Source: Nocardioides jiangxiensis
GTDB lineage: Bacteria > Actinomycetota > Actinomycetes > Propionibacteriales > Nocardioidaceae
Assembly (NCBI RefSeq): GCF_030580915.1
Contig: NZ_JAUQTA010000001.1
Coordinates: 806,001 to 870,000, forward strand
Length of the DNA stretch: 64,000 nucleotides
Direction: 5' to 3'
The notes beneath the pieces are model-generated. The model had not been told where the DNA came from. It ran no database searches and saw nothing but the letters and a program-made list of their open reading frames with translations. A program made the position numbers and the translations under genes. The first letter of the stretch is position 1. The number at the start of each line of letters is the position of its first letter. Positions 10,032 through 21,071 of this stretch are shown in pieces.

Positions 10032-10799
10032 TCAGGAGGGCGTCGTGGCGAAGATCGCGTAGGTCCCGAAGGGCAGGACGAGGGGCTCGTCGGCGGCGAC
10101 CCGCTCCTCGATCGCGGCGAGCAGCTCCTGCCGCGTCTCCACCGGAAGGCGCAGGTAGTCGCTGCGCGTCGCCAGCCGTCCGACCCAGTCGGCCGCGCTC
10201 AGCGTCTCGGTCCACGCGTACCGCCGCGTGGCGACGGTCGCGAACCGGCCGGACTCCTCGAGGCCGGCGGCGTACGGTCGCTCGGTCGCGACCACGTCGA
10301 CCACCCCGAAGTCGCGTCCCGGCGCCAGGCGTGCCTGCAGCTCCTCGACCACCTCGTGGAGCGGATGCGGCAGGGTGTGGTTCCAGAAGGGCACGAAGAT
10401 ACCACCGGGCACCAGCACCTCGGCCACCTTCGCCGCGCCGGCACCCGGGTCCACCCAGTGCCAGGCCTGGCCGCTGACGACCAGGTCGAACGTCCTCCCC
10501 TGCGGGTCCCATCCCTCGAGCGCGTCGACCTCGACGTCCACGCCCAGCGAGCGTGCCACCGCCGCCATCGCCGGGTCCGGCTCGACCCCCAGCACCGTGC
10601 GTCCCTCGCCGGCCAGCAGCCGGCTCGCCTTGCCGGTGCCCGCGCCGACGTCGAGCACGCGCCGGGGACGACGCGCGAGCAGGTCCGCGACCAGCTCCGG
10701 CGGGTACGACGGCCGGTACCGCTCGTACTCCGCAGCAGCGGCACCGAACGACTCGGCACGACCGCGGTCCCTGTGCATCTCCTCGTCGACGTGGCCCAC
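10032..10799 (-). CDS. Class I SAM-dependent methyltransferase
   Basis: A 255-residue methyltransferase with the SAM-binding glycine motif LDVGAGTGKASR near residue 50, acidic residue VEPD at the end of strand 2, and motif FDLVVSGQAWHWV near 105-117. The AWHWV segment is typical of the Methyltransf_11/UbiE-like subfamily acting on small molecules. The substrate is unknown. GTG 10799 follows TTTGAT by 6 nt. The in-frame ATG at 10778 has GAGGAG directly against it, too close to serve as a ribosome binding site. Confidence 0.85.
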   Translation of the reverse strand: MGHVDEEMHRDRGRAESFGAAAAEYERYRPSYPPELVADLLARRPRRVLDVGAGTGKASRLLAGEGRTVLGVEPDPAMAAVARSLGVDVEVDALEGWDPQGRTFDLVVSGQAWHWVDPGAGAAKVAEVLVPGGIFVPFWNHTLPHPLHEVVEELQARLAPGRDFGVVDVVATERPYAAGLEESGRFATVATRRYAWTETLSAADWVGRLATRSDYLRLPVETRQELLAAIEERVAADEPLVLPFGTYAIFATTPS

Positions 10800-10843
10800 G
10801 TCGCCATCAAAGCAGGCCCCTCAACGCCGGCCCCGGAATGCGC

Positions 10844-10879
10844 CGACGGGCGGCCACCCGCGAGGGTGACCGCCCGTCG
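10844..10879 (-). terminator. Terminator of mutA-mutB
   Basis: A 16-bp stem with one mismatch (10844-10859 with 10864-10879) and a 4-nt loop, 18 nt beyond the mutB stop. It has no strong U-tract, as is common in actinobacteria. Confidence 0.7.
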
Positions 10880-10897
10880 TACGACGTGAGCGTGGGC

Positions 10898-13054
10898 TCA
10901 GTGACCGAGCTGCTCCGAGAGCTGGCCGAGGATGTCGAGTGCCGACTCCGCGATGACCGTGCCGGGGAGGAAGACCGCCGCAGCGCCCATCTCCTTCAGC
11001 GTCGGGACGTCGTCGGGCGGGATGACGCCACCGATGACGACCATGATGTCCTCGCGGCCCTGGTCCTTCAGCGCCTGCTTGAGCGCGGGCAGCAGGGTCA
11101 GGTGACCGGCGGCCAGCGACGAGACGCCGACGATGTGGACGTCCGCGTCGACCGCCTGCTGCGCGACCTCCTCCGGGGTGGAGAAGAGCGGGCCCACGTC
11201 GACGTTGAAGCCGAGGTCGGCGAAGGCCGAGACGACGACCTTCTGGCCGCGGTCGTGGCCGTCCTGGCCCATCTTGGCGACGAGGATGCGCGGGCGACGG
11301 CCCTCGTCCTCCTCGAACTTCGCGGTGGCCTCGAGGACCTTGGCGGCGGCGGAGTCGTTGCCGACCTCGTTCTTGTACACGCCGGAGATGGTACGGATCA
11401 CGGCCTGGTGACGGCCGTAGACCTTCTCCACCGCATCCGAGATCTCGCCCACCGTGGCCTTCGCCCGGGCCGCGTTGACCGCGAGCGCGAGGAGGTTGGT
11501 CTCCATGTTCGTCGAGGTGCCGTTCTCGGCGGCCGCGGTCAGGGCGGCGAGCGCGCGGTCCACGTCCTCCTGGTTGCGCTCGGCGCGCAGGCGCTCGAGC
11601 TTGGCCACCTGCGACGCGTAGACCGCGGCGTTGTCGACCTTCAGGACCTCGAGCGCGTCCTCCTGCGGCAGGCGGAACGTGTTGACACCGATGACCTTCT
11701 GCTGGCCGGAGTCGATGCGCGCCTGGGTGCGGGCGGCCGCCTCCTCGATGCGCATCTTCGGGATGCCCTGCTCGATGGCCTTCGCCATGCCGCCGGCCGC
11801 CTCGGCCTCCTGGATGTGCTTCCAGGCGCGCTCGGCGATGTCGTGCGTGAGCTTCTCGACGTAGTACGAGCCGGCCCACGGGTCGATGATCTCCGTGGTG
11901 CCCGACTCCTGCTGCAGCAGCAGCTGGGTGTTGCGGGCGATGCGGGCCGAGAAGTCGGTCGGCAGCGCGATCGCCTCGTCGAGGGCGTTGGTGTGCAGCG
12001 ACTGCGTGTGGCCCTGCGTCGACGCCATCGCCTCGATCGCCGTACGGCCGACGTTGTTGAAGACGTCCTGCGCCGTGAGCGACCAGCCGGAGGTCTGCGA
12101 GTGGGTACGCAGCGACAGCGACTTCGGGTTCTTCGGGTCGAACTCCCGGACGAGACGGCTCCAGAGGGCGCGGGCGGCGCGCATCTTGGCGATCTCCATG
12201 TAGAAGTTCATGCCGATCGCCCAGAAGAACGACAGGCGCGGGGCGAAGGAGTCGATGTCCATGCCGGCCGCGAGGCCCGCACGGATGTACTCGACGCCGT
12301 CGGCCAGCGTGTACGCGAGCTCCAGGTCGTTCGTCGCCCCGGCCTCCTGCATGTGGTAGCCGGAGATCGAGATCGAGTTGAAGCGCGGCATCTTCTGCGA
12401 GGTGAACGCGAAGATGTCGGAGATGATCCGCATCGACCCGGCGGGCGGGTAGATGTAGGTGTTGCGGACCATGAACTCCTTGAGGATGTCGTTCTGGATC
12501 GTGCCGGAGAGCTGCTCGGGCGTGACGCCCTGCTCCTCCGCGGCGACGATGTAGAGCGCCAGCACCGGGAGGACGGCGCCGTTCATCGTCATGGAGACCG
12601 ACATCTGGTCGAGCGGGATGCCCTCGAAGAGCACGCGGGTGTCGTAGATCGAGTCGATCGCGACACCGGCCATGCCGACGTCGCCGCGCACGCGCGGGTG
12701 GTCGGAGTCGTAGCCGCGGTGCGTGGCGAGGTCGAAGGCGACCGAGAGGCCCTTCTGCCCGGCAGCCAGGTTGCGGCGGTAGAACGCGTTGGACTCCTCG
12801 GCGGTCGAGAAGCCGGCGTACTGACGGATGGTCCACGGCTGGGTCGTGTACATCGTCGGGTACGGGCCCCGCAGGAACGGGCTCAGGCCGGGCCAGGTGT
12901 CGAGTGCGTCGAGGCCCTCGAGGTGCTCCGGGCCGTAGACCGGGAGCACCGGGATGCCCTCGGGGCTCTGCCACGCCTCGCCACCGGTCGCGGGGCCGGG
13001 GGCCGGAGCGCCGCCGCCGAGCGGCAGGCCGGAGAAGGACGAAGGAATGCTCAT
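10898..13054 (-). CDS. mutB: Methylmalonyl-CoA mutase, large (catalytic) subunit
   Basis: The 718-residue catalytic subunit isomerises (R)-methylmalonyl-CoA and succinyl-CoA with adenosylcobalamin, linking propionate, odd-chain fatty acid and branched amino acid metabolism to the TCA cycle. The N-terminal TIM barrel carries the substrate-channel segment [15 protein letters not shown]. The C-terminal cobalamin domain begins near residue 590 with DGHDRG, whose His600 is the lower cobalt ligand, followed by GVSSLAAGH and the GG of VVIGGVIPP. The ATG overlaps the mutA stop by 4 nt (ATGA). An upstream in-frame extension lies inside mutA and is rejected. Confidence 0.98.
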   Translation of the reverse strand: MSIPSSFSGLPLGGGAPAPGPATGGEAWQSPEGIPVLPVYGPEHLEGLDALDTWPGLSPFLRGPYPTMYTTQPWTIRQYAGFSTAEESNAFYRRNLAAGQKGLSVAFDLATHRGYDSDHPRVRGDVGMAGVAIDSIYDTRVLFEGIPLDQMSVSMTMNGAVLPVLALYIVAAEEQGVTPEQLSGTIQNDILKEFMVRNTYIYPPAGSMRIISDIFAFTSQKMPRFNSISISGYHMQEAGATNDLELAYTLADGVEYIRAGLAAGMDIDSFAPRLSFFWAIGMNFYMEIAKMRAARALWSRLVREFDPKNPKSLSLRTHSQTSGWSLTAQDVFNNVGRTAIEAMASTQGHTQSLHTNALDEAIALPTDFSARIARNTQLLLQQESGTTEIIDPWAGSYYVEKLTHDIAERAWKHIQEAEAAGGMAKAIEQGIPKMRIEEAAARTQARIDSGQQKVIGVNTFRLPQEDALEVLKVDNAAVYASQVAKLERLRAERNQEDVDRALAALTAAAENGTSTNMETNLLALAVNAARAKATVGEISDAVEKVYGRHQAVIRTISGVYKNEVGNDSAAAKVLEATAKFEEDEGRRPRILVAKMGQDGHDRGQKVVVSAFADLGFNVDVGPLFSTPEEVAQQAVDADVHIVGVSSLAAGHLTLLPALKQALKDQGREDIMVVIGGVIPPDDVPTLKEMGAAAVFLPGTVIAESALDILGQLSEQLGH

Positions 13055-14784
13055 GCGAGTGCCTCCCGCGTGCGGTTGAGGAACGCGAGGGCGTCGAGGC
13101 CCATCGCAGCGGAGTCGTCGACGGCGAGGTCGCCCGGCTTGCCCGCGAGGATCACGTACGCCGCACCGGCGCCGCGCAGCGCCTCGATGGCGGCGGCGCC
13201 CCACTCGGCGTACGCCTTGTCGGTGCCGGCGAGCGCGACGACCTTCTGGCCCTGGTAGGCCTTGACCAGGTCATCGGCCGACGCGGTGGCACCCGCGGCC
13301 TCGACGGCGATGCCGCCGGCGGCGAACAGGTTGGAGATGAACGTCGCACGCGCCGTGTGCTGGGCGACCGGGCCGAGCGTGGCCAGGAAGACCGGGCTGG
13401 TGGCCGGCTCGTCACGCAGCGCCTCGAACGACGCGCCGTAGCGGCGGACCCGCTCGTTGAGCGGGTCGGCGGCGCGCTGCGGGAGCTCCTCGGTCAGGTT
13501 CGGGAACTCGCTGACACCGGTGAGCGGGCGGCGGCGCGTGGCGATCTGCTGCTCGCGCTTCTCGATGACGATGGCCACGCGCTCCGAGAGGCCGGCGAGG
13601 CCGTCGGTCTCGAAGCGGCCGAGCTCCTCCCAGCCCGCGACGGCGAGGGCGTCGGTCAGCTTCTCGACGGCGTACGAGCCGCCGGCCGGGTCGGCGACCT
13701 TGGCGACGTGCGACTCGTCGATGAGGAGGTGCGAGGTGTTGCGCGCGATGCGGCGGCCGAACGCGTCGGGGCGGCCGTTGGCCGAGTCGAACGGCAGCAC
13801 CGTGACCGCCTCGGCGCCGCCGACACCCGCTGCGAACGCCGCGACGGTGCCACGCAGCATGTTCACGTAGGGGTCGTACTTGGAGAACATCGGGCGCGAC
13901 GTGACGCCGTGGATCCGCATGGTGCGGGCCTCCTCGGCGGCACCGGAGAGCTCCAGCACACGCGCCCAGAGGCGACGCGCGGCACGGAACTTCGCGATCG
14001 TCGGGAACTGCTCGTCGGTGGCGGCGAGGCGGAACTCGATCTGGCCGGCAGCCTCCTCGACGGAGAAGCCGGCGGCGGTCAGCGCACGGAGGTAGGCGAC
14101 GCCGACGCCCAGGCCGTAGCCGAGCTCCTGCGCGTCGGAGGCACCCAGGTCGTGGGCGACCGTGGCGTCGACGACGATGCCGCGTACGCCGAGGCCGCGG
14201 GCGATCTCGGCGACGGCGACCGCGGGAGCCGGGTCGGAGGCGTCAGCGAGGCCGCGGGCGAACGCGCCCAGCGGGTCGGCACCGAGGTTGGTGTCGGCGT
14301 GGAGGTCCTGGCCCTCGGCCAGGGCCGCGAAGGCCTGCGCGGCCCGGAGCGTCGCGGTGGGCGCGTCGAGGACGATCGGAGCGATCGCCAGGTCGACGCC
14401 CGCGAGGGTGGCCGCGAGGTCGGTCGAGTCGTCGGCCGCGATCCACAGCGAGGTCACGCCACCGTTGAGGTCGGCGAGGGCCGCCTCGTTGGCAGCCTTG
14501 GCCTCCGGGTCGGCGACGAGCGACCGGATGTCCCATGCGCCCTCGCGCGTGGGACGACCGGCGGTCACGAGGCCCTCGAGGTCGGCAGGCGTGCCGATCG
14601 GGGCGACGGAGATGCCGTCGAGGGTGGTGCGCGCCAGCTTCGTCCAGACAGCGGCGTCAGCGTCTTCGTCGGTCAGTCGACCCGACTTGCGCAGCACGGC
14701 AGCAGTGATCTTCTCCCAATCAGCTGCAGAGTGCTGGTCCTGCTCGGACGCAAGCGCAAGACGGTCCTCAATGGGGCCAGTCAT
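13051..14784 (-). CDS. mutA: Methylmalonyl-CoA mutase, small subunit
   Basis: The 577-residue non-catalytic partner of MutB. It has the same two-domain layout, but the C-terminal cobalamin-like domain lacks the DGHDRG histidine ligand, as expected for the beta subunit of actinobacterial heterodimeric mutases. At 577 residues it is somewhat shorter than many homologues. ATG 14784 is chosen because TATTGT lies exactly 7 nt upstream and there is no ribosome binding site, so the message is probably leaderless. It leads the mutA-mutB operon. Confidence 0.95.
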   Translation of the reverse strand: MTGPIEDRLALASEQDQHSAADWEKITAAVLRKSGRLTDEDADAAVWTKLARTTLDGISVAPIGTPADLEGLVTAGRPTREGAWDIRSLVADPEAKAANEAALADLNGGVTSLWIAADDSTDLAATLAGVDLAIAPIVLDAPTATLRAAQAFAALAEGQDLHADTNLGADPLGAFARGLADASDPAPAVAVAEIARGLGVRGIVVDATVAHDLGASDAQELGYGLGVGVAYLRALTAAGFSVEEAAGQIEFRLAATDEQFPTIAKFRAARRLWARVLELSGAAEEARTMRIHGVTSRPMFSKYDPYVNMLRGTVAAFAAGVGGAEAVTVLPFDSANGRPDAFGRRIARNTSHLLIDESHVAKVADPAGGSYAVEKLTDALAVAGWEELGRFETDGLAGLSERVAIVIEKREQQIATRRRPLTGVSEFPNLTEELPQRAADPLNERVRRYGASFEALRDEPATSPVFLATLGPVAQHTARATFISNLFAAGGIAVEAAGATASADDLVKAYQGQKVVALAGTDKAYAEWGAAAIEALRGAGAAYVILAGKPGDLAVDDSAAMGLDALAFLNRTREALA

Positions 14785-14791
14785 GCTGCGA

Positions 14792-14797
14792 ACAATA
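14792..14797 (-). promoter_or_regulatory. -10 element, leaderless mutA promoter
   Basis: TATTGT on the minus strand ends 7 nt before the mutA ATG. I could not find a convincing -35. The 83-nt gap to the divergent gene leaves no room for a cobalamin riboswitch. Confidence 0.55.
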
Positions 14798-14867
14798 GGC
14801 AGCAACAGGCTCACCTGCCACAACCTGTGACTTTTCCCGCCTGCTGGTACTGGGTACGGCCGATGAC

Positions 14868-15271
14868 ATGCAGGTCAACGATCCCAGTGGACACGTCTGG
14901 CGGGTCTCCCGACGCTGGATCCCGTGGCGACGACGGCAGGTCTCGGCAGCGGTCGAGCCGAGCCCCGACGGGCTCCCGTTCGTGCTCGTGCTGCTCGCGG
15001 TCGCCGTCCTCTACTTCGTCCCGGTCCTGCTGCTGGCCGTCGCGGTCGCCGCTCCGCTGCTGGTCTGCTGGTGGTCGTGCCGCTCACCCTCCTGCTGCGC
15101 ATCCCCTTCGACAAGGACTGGATCGTGGAGCTCAGGCGCGGGCGCGATCCATGGACCGAGCTGAGTGCGGGCGACTGGCGGGGCACGCACGAGCGCATCG
15201 AGCAGCTCGCCGACGCCGTACGCCGCGGCGACATCCCCCGGCGCACGCTGGGCCCCGACCCGTTCGGGTGA
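14868..15271 (+). pseudogene. Frameshifted small membrane protein, paralogue of the next gene
   Basis: Two reading frames together encode one protein like the next gene. From ATG 14868 the first frame gives an N-terminal DPSGHVWRVSRRW motif and a hydrophobic helix, then runs out of frame near 15065. The second frame resumes the second helix and the C-terminal DPWTELSAGDW and EQLADAVRRGDIPRR segments. Restoring one base near 15065 (GTCTG to GTCCTG) yields an unbroken protein of about 134 residues. It is either a recent one-base deletion or a sequencing error. Function is unknown. Confidence 0.8.
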
Positions 15272-15300
15272 TTCGCCGGGCGGGCGCGTCCCGCTCCACC

Positions 15301-15306
15301 TACGTT
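15301..15306 (+). promoter_or_regulatory. -10 element, leaderless promoter
   Basis: TACGTT, then 7 nt, then the GTG start of the 153-residue membrane gene. Confidence 0.5.
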
Positions 15307-15313
15307 GTGCACC

Positions 15314-15775
15314 GTGAAGGTGACCGATCCCTCCGGACAGACCTGGCGCGTGACGCGTCGATGGGTGCCGTGGCGTCGACGGGTCCGGTCGCGGGACGAT
15401 CTCTGGCTGGACTGGCTCGACCCGACCTACGCCACCGACCTCGATGACTTCGTCATCGGCCTGGCCGTGCTCGTGGCGGTGCTCGTGATCCTGGTGGTCG
15501 CACCGATCGTGCTGGTCGTCTTCTTCGCGGCGTTCGAGCTGGTCCTGCTGCTGGCCCTGCTGCCGCTCGTCGTCCTCCTGCGCGTGCTCTTCGGCATGAC
15601 CTGGACGATCGAGGTCCGTCGCGGGTTCACCCCCTGGGCGGAGCGGGAGGCCGGCGACTGGTCGGCGTCGCGCCTGGCCATCCACCGCACCGCGGACGCC
15701 ATCCGGCGCGGGGAGGTCCCGACACGCGCGATTCCCGCCGTGCGCTGGGGCCGCCTCGCGCGAACCGAGCAGTAA
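15314..15775 (+). CDS. Two-helix membrane protein of unknown function
   Basis: A 153-residue protein paralogous to the broken gene just upstream. It shows an N-terminal DPSGQTWRVTRRWVPWRRR motif, two adjacent hydrophobic segments (about residues 45-68 and 70-92) and a soluble C-terminal half with GDWSASRLAIHRTADAIRRG. GTG 15314 is chosen over TTG 15305 because it aligns with the paralogue's start and because TACGTT lies 7 nt upstream. I do not recognise the family; the shared basic and tryptophan-rich N-terminal motif suggests a small cytoplasmic domain anchored by a helical hairpin. Confidence 0.7.
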   Translation: MKVTDPSGQTWRVTRRWVPWRRRVRSRDDLWLDWLDPTYATDLDDFVIGLAVLVAVLVILVVAPIVLVVFFAAFELVLLLALLPLVVLLRVLFGMTWTIEVRRGFTPWAEREAGDWSASRLAIHRTADAIRRGEVPTRAIPAVRWGRLARTEQ

Positions 15776-15819
15776 GCACCCTCTGCGGCCCCGAGCTGGT
15801 GCTTACTGCTCGGTTCGCG
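15759..15819. repeat. 22-bp perfect inverted repeat containing a stop codon
   Basis: Arms 15759-15780 and 15798-15819 are exactly complementary with a 17-nt loop. The left arm contains the last codons and TAA stop (15773-15775) of the upstream gene. It may serve as a transcription terminator, but there is no U-tract. Confidence 0.75.
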
Positions 15820-15924
15820 GAAATCCCTCGCGGGGAACCACCGGTGACGAGCACCACGGAGCTGTTCACGACCAGTCCACCGGAGCACGGCATTCCGGAC
15901 ACCCGCACACGTCACCGTCGCGGC

Positions 15925-16992
15925 ATGAGGATCGCTGTCTCCGCCGAGGCCTTCTACCCGGCGACCGATGCCGACACCCGCACCGTCAAGGCGCTGGTGG
16001 ACCACCTCGTCGACGCCGGCCACGACGTCCTGGTGCTGGCCCCGGCCCCCGGGCTCGCCGACTACCGCGGCTGCACGGTCGCGCGGATCACCCTGCGCGA
16101 GGGGCGAGGCGTCCAGGTCCGTGAGGCCCTGGTCGGCTTCGGCGCAGACGCGCTGGTCGCGGTCTCCCCCACCAAGGTGGGACGCAAGGCGCTCAAGCAC
16201 GCCCGCAAGCTCGGCGTACGCACGCTGGTGCTGCAGGCCTCCCCCGTCAGCACCGTCGACGCCGAGGTCTGGAGCCGCACCGTCGCGCCCCGTGCCGACC
16301 GCCTCGTCGTCACGGCCGGATGGATGGTCGACCGGTGCGCCGCGCTCGGCGCCTCGTCCGCCGTCCACTGGCAGCCCGGCGTCGACGCGCGCGGGTTCAC
16401 GCCCGCCGTGCGCGACGACTACCTGCACGGCTCCTTCGCCCGTGCACGCGCCAAGGGCGGGCCGCGTGTCGTGGTCGGGCACGCGGGCGCGCTCAAGCGC
16501 AGGCACGGCGTACGCCGTCTGGTCGACGTCGCCCGTGTGCCGGGTGGACGCCTCGTGGTCATCGGCGAGGGCGCGCAGAAGGCCTGGCTGGCCGCGCAGG
16601 TCGATGACGCCCGGCTGACCGGCCACCTCTCCGACACCGAGCTCGCGGTCGCCCTGGCCAGCCTGGACGTGCTCGTCCAGCCGAGCGAGGTCGAGACCTG
16701 TGCCCACCTGCTGCGTGCCGGGATGGCCAGCGGGCTGGCGGTCGTCGCCCCCGCGGCGGGTGCCGCCGCCGAGATCGTCCGGCACGGCGAGACCGGCCTC
16801 CTCTACGACCCCGCGGACCCGGCGGCCCTTCGCCGCTCCGTCGCGCGCCTCGTCGCGGAGGCCGACCTCCGCGAACGGCTCGGGCACGCAGCGCGCGAGG
16901 ACGCGCTCACCCGGGACTGGACGTCGGCCCTCACCGAGCTGGTCGAGGCCCACCTCGCACCCTGTGTGGCCGCGGCCGGGACGGCCGCCTGA
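15925..16992 (+). CDS. GT4-family glycosyltransferase (PimB/MgtA-like)
   Basis: A 355-residue GT-B fold glycosyltransferase. The N-terminal Rossmann half starts MRIAVSAEAFYP and contains GHDVLVLAPAPG. The C-terminal half has the group-4 EX7E region: EVETCAHLLRAGMASGLAVVA, then AAEIVRHGETGLLYDP, with the nucleotide-sugar diphosphate site near HAGALKRRHGV. Relatives transfer mannose or glucose to phosphatidylinositol or diacylglycerol lipids in actinobacterial envelopes. The acceptor here is not determinable. The start is the ATG where homology begins; the longer in-frame upstream reading passes through the inverted repeat and is rejected. Confidence 0.87.
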   Translation: MRIAVSAEAFYPATDADTRTVKALVDHLVDAGHDVLVLAPAPGLADYRGCTVARITLREGRGVQVREALVGFGADALVAVSPTKVGRKALKHARKLGVRTLVLQASPVSTVDAEVWSRTVAPRADRLVVTAGWMVDRCAALGASSAVHWQPGVDARGFTPAVRDDYLHGSFARARAKGGPRVVVGHAGALKRRHGVRRLVDVARVPGGRLVVIGEGAQKAWLAAQVDDARLTGHLSDTELAVALASLDVLVQPSEVETCAHLLRAGMASGLAVVAPAAGAAAEIVRHGETGLLYDPADPAALRRSVARLVAEADLRERLGHAAREDALTRDWTSALTELVEAHLAPCVAAAGTAA

Positions 16993-17125
16993 GGGCCGCT
17001 CGGGGGTGGCGTACGACCGTGAAGCTGTGAGACCGGGGCAGAACCGACGAACGGGCAGGCCGGGTAGTTCCCGCACCCCGGGAAATGTCACACCGGTCAC
17101 TTCGCACGCCGGCGCCGGGTGACGG

Positions 17126-17131
17126 TAGGTT
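17126..17131 (+). promoter_or_regulatory. -10 element, leaderless sdhCAB promoter
   Basis: TAGGTT, then 7 nt, then the GTG of sdhC. A weak -35 (TTCGCA at 17101-17106) lies 19 nt upstream. Confidence 0.6.
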
Positions 17132-17138
17132 GACCCCC

Positions 17139-17843
17139 GTGGCAACCCCGACTCTCGTAAGTGGCAGCAAGTCGACCCGGTCGACCATTGCGCTCAAGAT
17201 GCTCATGGCAGTGAGTGGCCTGATCTTCATCGGCTTCCTCCTCGCCCACATGTACGGCAACCTCAAGGTCTTCGCAGGCCACGACGCGTTCAACACGTAC
17301 GCGGAGCACCTGCGGACCATCGGTGAGCCGATGCTCCCGCACGCCGGACTGCTCTGGATCCTCCGCGTCGGCCTCATCGCCGCGCTCGTGGTCCACGTGT
17401 TCTCCGCGATCGCACTGACCCGTCGCGCGCACCACGCGCGGACGACGAAGTACGTCGTGAAGAAGAACAAGGGCAGCTCCCTCTCCTCGCGCACGATGCG
17501 CTGGGGCGGCCTGGCCATCTTCCTGTTCCTCATCTGGCACCTGCTCAACTTCACCATCGTGAAGATCAACCCGAGCAACGGCACGACCGGCGGCCACGAC
17601 CCCTACGCGCTCGCCGTCGACTCGTTCGGCGTCTGGTGGATCACCGTGATCTACCTGCTCGCGCTGGTCGCCGTCGGCTTCCACCTGCACCACGGTGTCT
17701 GGAGCGCCTGCCAGACGCTGGGCTTCACCAACGCCGCGAGCTCGCGCAACCGCGCGAAGGACGCCGGCCTCGTGGTGGCGATCGTCATCGCGGGTGGTTT
17801 CGCCCTCGTCCCGCTGTCCGTCCTCTTCGGCATCGTCAAGTAA
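17139..17843 (+). CDS. sdhC: Succinate dehydrogenase cytochrome b558 subunit
   Basis: A 234-residue membrane anchor with about five transmembrane helices, of the Bacillus-type diheme cytochrome b558 family that carries both hemes on one polypeptide, so no separate sdhD is expected. Candidate heme-ligand histidines occur in the helices LAHMYGN, VVHVFSA, FLIWHLLNF and GFHLHHGVW. It anchors SdhAB to the membrane and passes electrons to menaquinone. The GTG start is fixed by the TAGGTT-N7 leaderless promoter. It is the first gene of sdhCAB, 15 nt before sdhA. Confidence 0.95.
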   Translation: MATPTLVSGSKSTRSTIALKMLMAVSGLIFIGFLLAHMYGNLKVFAGHDAFNTYAEHLRTIGEPMLPHAGLLWILRVGLIAALVVHVFSAIALTRRAHHARTTKYVVKKNKGSSLSSRTMRWGGLAIFLFLIWHLLNFTIVKINPSNGTTGGHDPYALAVDSFGVWWITVIYLLALVAVGFHLHHGVWSACQTLGFTNAASSRNRAKDAGLVVAIVIAGGFALVPLSVLFGIVK

Positions 17844-17858
17844 GGGATTCACTGACTC

Positions 17859-19903
<2,045 letters not shown>

Positions 19904-19907
<4 letters not shown>

Positions 19908-20659
19908 GCGGCACCATGAACCTGACCCTGAACATCTGGCGGCAGGCCAACGCGAACGCCAAGGGCGCGATGCACCGCTACTCGCTCGAGGGTGTCTCCG
20001 AGGACATGTCGTTCCTCGAGATGCTCGACGTGCTCAACGAGCAGCTCAACGCCAAGGGCGAGGAGCCGGTCGCGTTCGACAGCGACTGTCGTGAGGGCAT
20101 CTGCGGCATGTGTGGCCTGATGATCAACGGCCAGGCCCACGGCCCGGAGGTCACCACCACCTGCCAGCTGCACATGCGGTCGTTCAAGGACGGCGACGAG
20201 ATCACCATCGAGCCCTGGCGCGCGGACCCGTTCCCGGTCGTCAAGGACCTCGTGGTCGACCGCTCGGCGTTCGACCGGATGATCCAGAACGGTGGCTTCA
20301 TCTCGGCCAACACCGGCTCGGCGCCCGACGCCCACGCCGCCCCGGTCGAGAAGAAGCTCGCCGACCTGGCGTTCGACGTCGCGACCTGCATCGGCTGTGG
20401 TGCCTGTGTCGCCGCGTGCCCCAACGGTTCGGCGTCGCTCTTCCTCGGTGCCAAGATCACCCACCTCGGCTCGCTGCCGCAGGGCCAGCCGGAGCGCGAC
20501 ACCCGTGTCGTCTCCATGGTCGGCCAGCACGACGCCGAGGGCTTCGGTGGCTGCACCAACATCGGTGAGTGTGCCGCGGCGTGCCCGAAGGAGATCCCGC
20601 TCGACGTGATCTCGCGGCTCAACAAGGACCTTCGCACCGCGATGGCCAAGGGTTACTGA
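19904..20659 (+). CDS. sdhB: Succinate dehydrogenase iron-sulfur subunit
   Basis: A 251-residue subunit carrying three clusters: [2Fe-2S] ligands C62, C67, C70 and C87; [4Fe-4S] ligands C162, C165 and C168 with C227; and [3Fe-4S] ligands C172, C217 and C223 by homology. It transfers electrons from FAD to the heme and quinone site of SdhC. GTG 19904 is chosen because it forms a GTGA overlap with the sdhA stop and has GGAG 6-7 nt upstream; the in-frame ATG at 19916 would remove four residues and is also plausible. Confidence 0.96.
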
Positions 20660-20678
20660 GCCACCAGCTCCAACGGCG

Positions 20679-20710
20679 AAGGGCCGCTCCCCCACCGGGG
20701 AGCGGCCCTT
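20679..20710 (+). terminator. sdhCAB terminator
   Basis: A perfect 14-bp stem (20679-20692 with 20697-20710) and CACC loop, followed by CGTCATTCTTTCTG, lies 19 nt after the sdhB stop. It is the most canonical terminator in the window. Confidence 0.85.
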
Positions 20711-20722
20711 CGTCATTCTTTC

Positions 20723-20805
20723 TGTGCCGAGACGGGGCCTGTGCCGAGACGGGGCCTGTGCCCGGCACAAGGCCCGTCTCGGCGCGGCACAAGGCCCGTC
20801 TCGGC
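20723..20805. repeat. Intergenic palindromic repeat, double copy
   Basis: Two tandem copies of CGAGACGGGGCCTGTGCC (20728-20745 and 20745-20762) face two inverted copies GGCACAAGGCCCGTCTCGGC (20764-20783 and 20786-20805). The same unit recurs after mdh. Long alternative cruciform or hairpin structures are possible. Confidence 0.8.
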
Positions 20806-20821
20806 GGGAGAGGCGGTCGGG

Positions 20822-21052
20822 TCAGGCGTCCTGGTCGGCGGAGCGCCAGGCCTTCCAGCCGAGGGCGCCGAGGACGCCGGCGATGACGAAGTTCACGATG
20901 ATCAGGATCGTGTGGGCCACCCAGTAGCCGGTCGGGTGCTGCTCACCGCGCTCGTACGCCGCCGAGAGGTTCTTGATGAACGTGCCCCACGTCCAGACGT
21001 TCCACAGCGCGACGCCCATCAGCAGGGCGGCGTGCTTCTTCTCGAACTTCAT
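20822..21052 (-). CDS. SCO4848-family small membrane protein
   Basis: A 76-residue protein with two hydrophobic helices (about 9-24 and 45-65) separated by a polar loop KNLSAAYERGEQHPTG. It resembles the short actinobacterial membrane proteins named after Streptomyces SCO4848. Function is unknown. The ATG has GAGGAG 4 nt upstream. It is the last gene of the trpS / 2'-5' ligase / YihY run, as in related actinobacteria where the same neighbours occur near sdh. Confidence 0.78.
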   Translation of the reverse strand: MKFEKKHAALLMGVALWNVWTWGTFIKNLSAAYERGEQHPTGYWVAHTILIIVNFVIAGVLGALGWKAWRSADQDA

Positions 21053-21071
21053 CGTGCTCCTCGGGTAGGGA

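Noticed and set aside
10553..13258. A 901-codon plus-strand open frame
   Set aside because: It is antisense to mutB, which has full catalytic and cobalamin motifs.
14785..14867. Cobalamin riboswitch before mutA
   Set aside because: Only 83 nt separate the divergent genes and the mutA promoter predicts no leader, so a riboswitch of about 200 nt cannot fit.
20723..20805. CRISPR array
   Set aside because: The repeats are inverted as well as direct, have no spacers of uniform length and no cas genes nearby.
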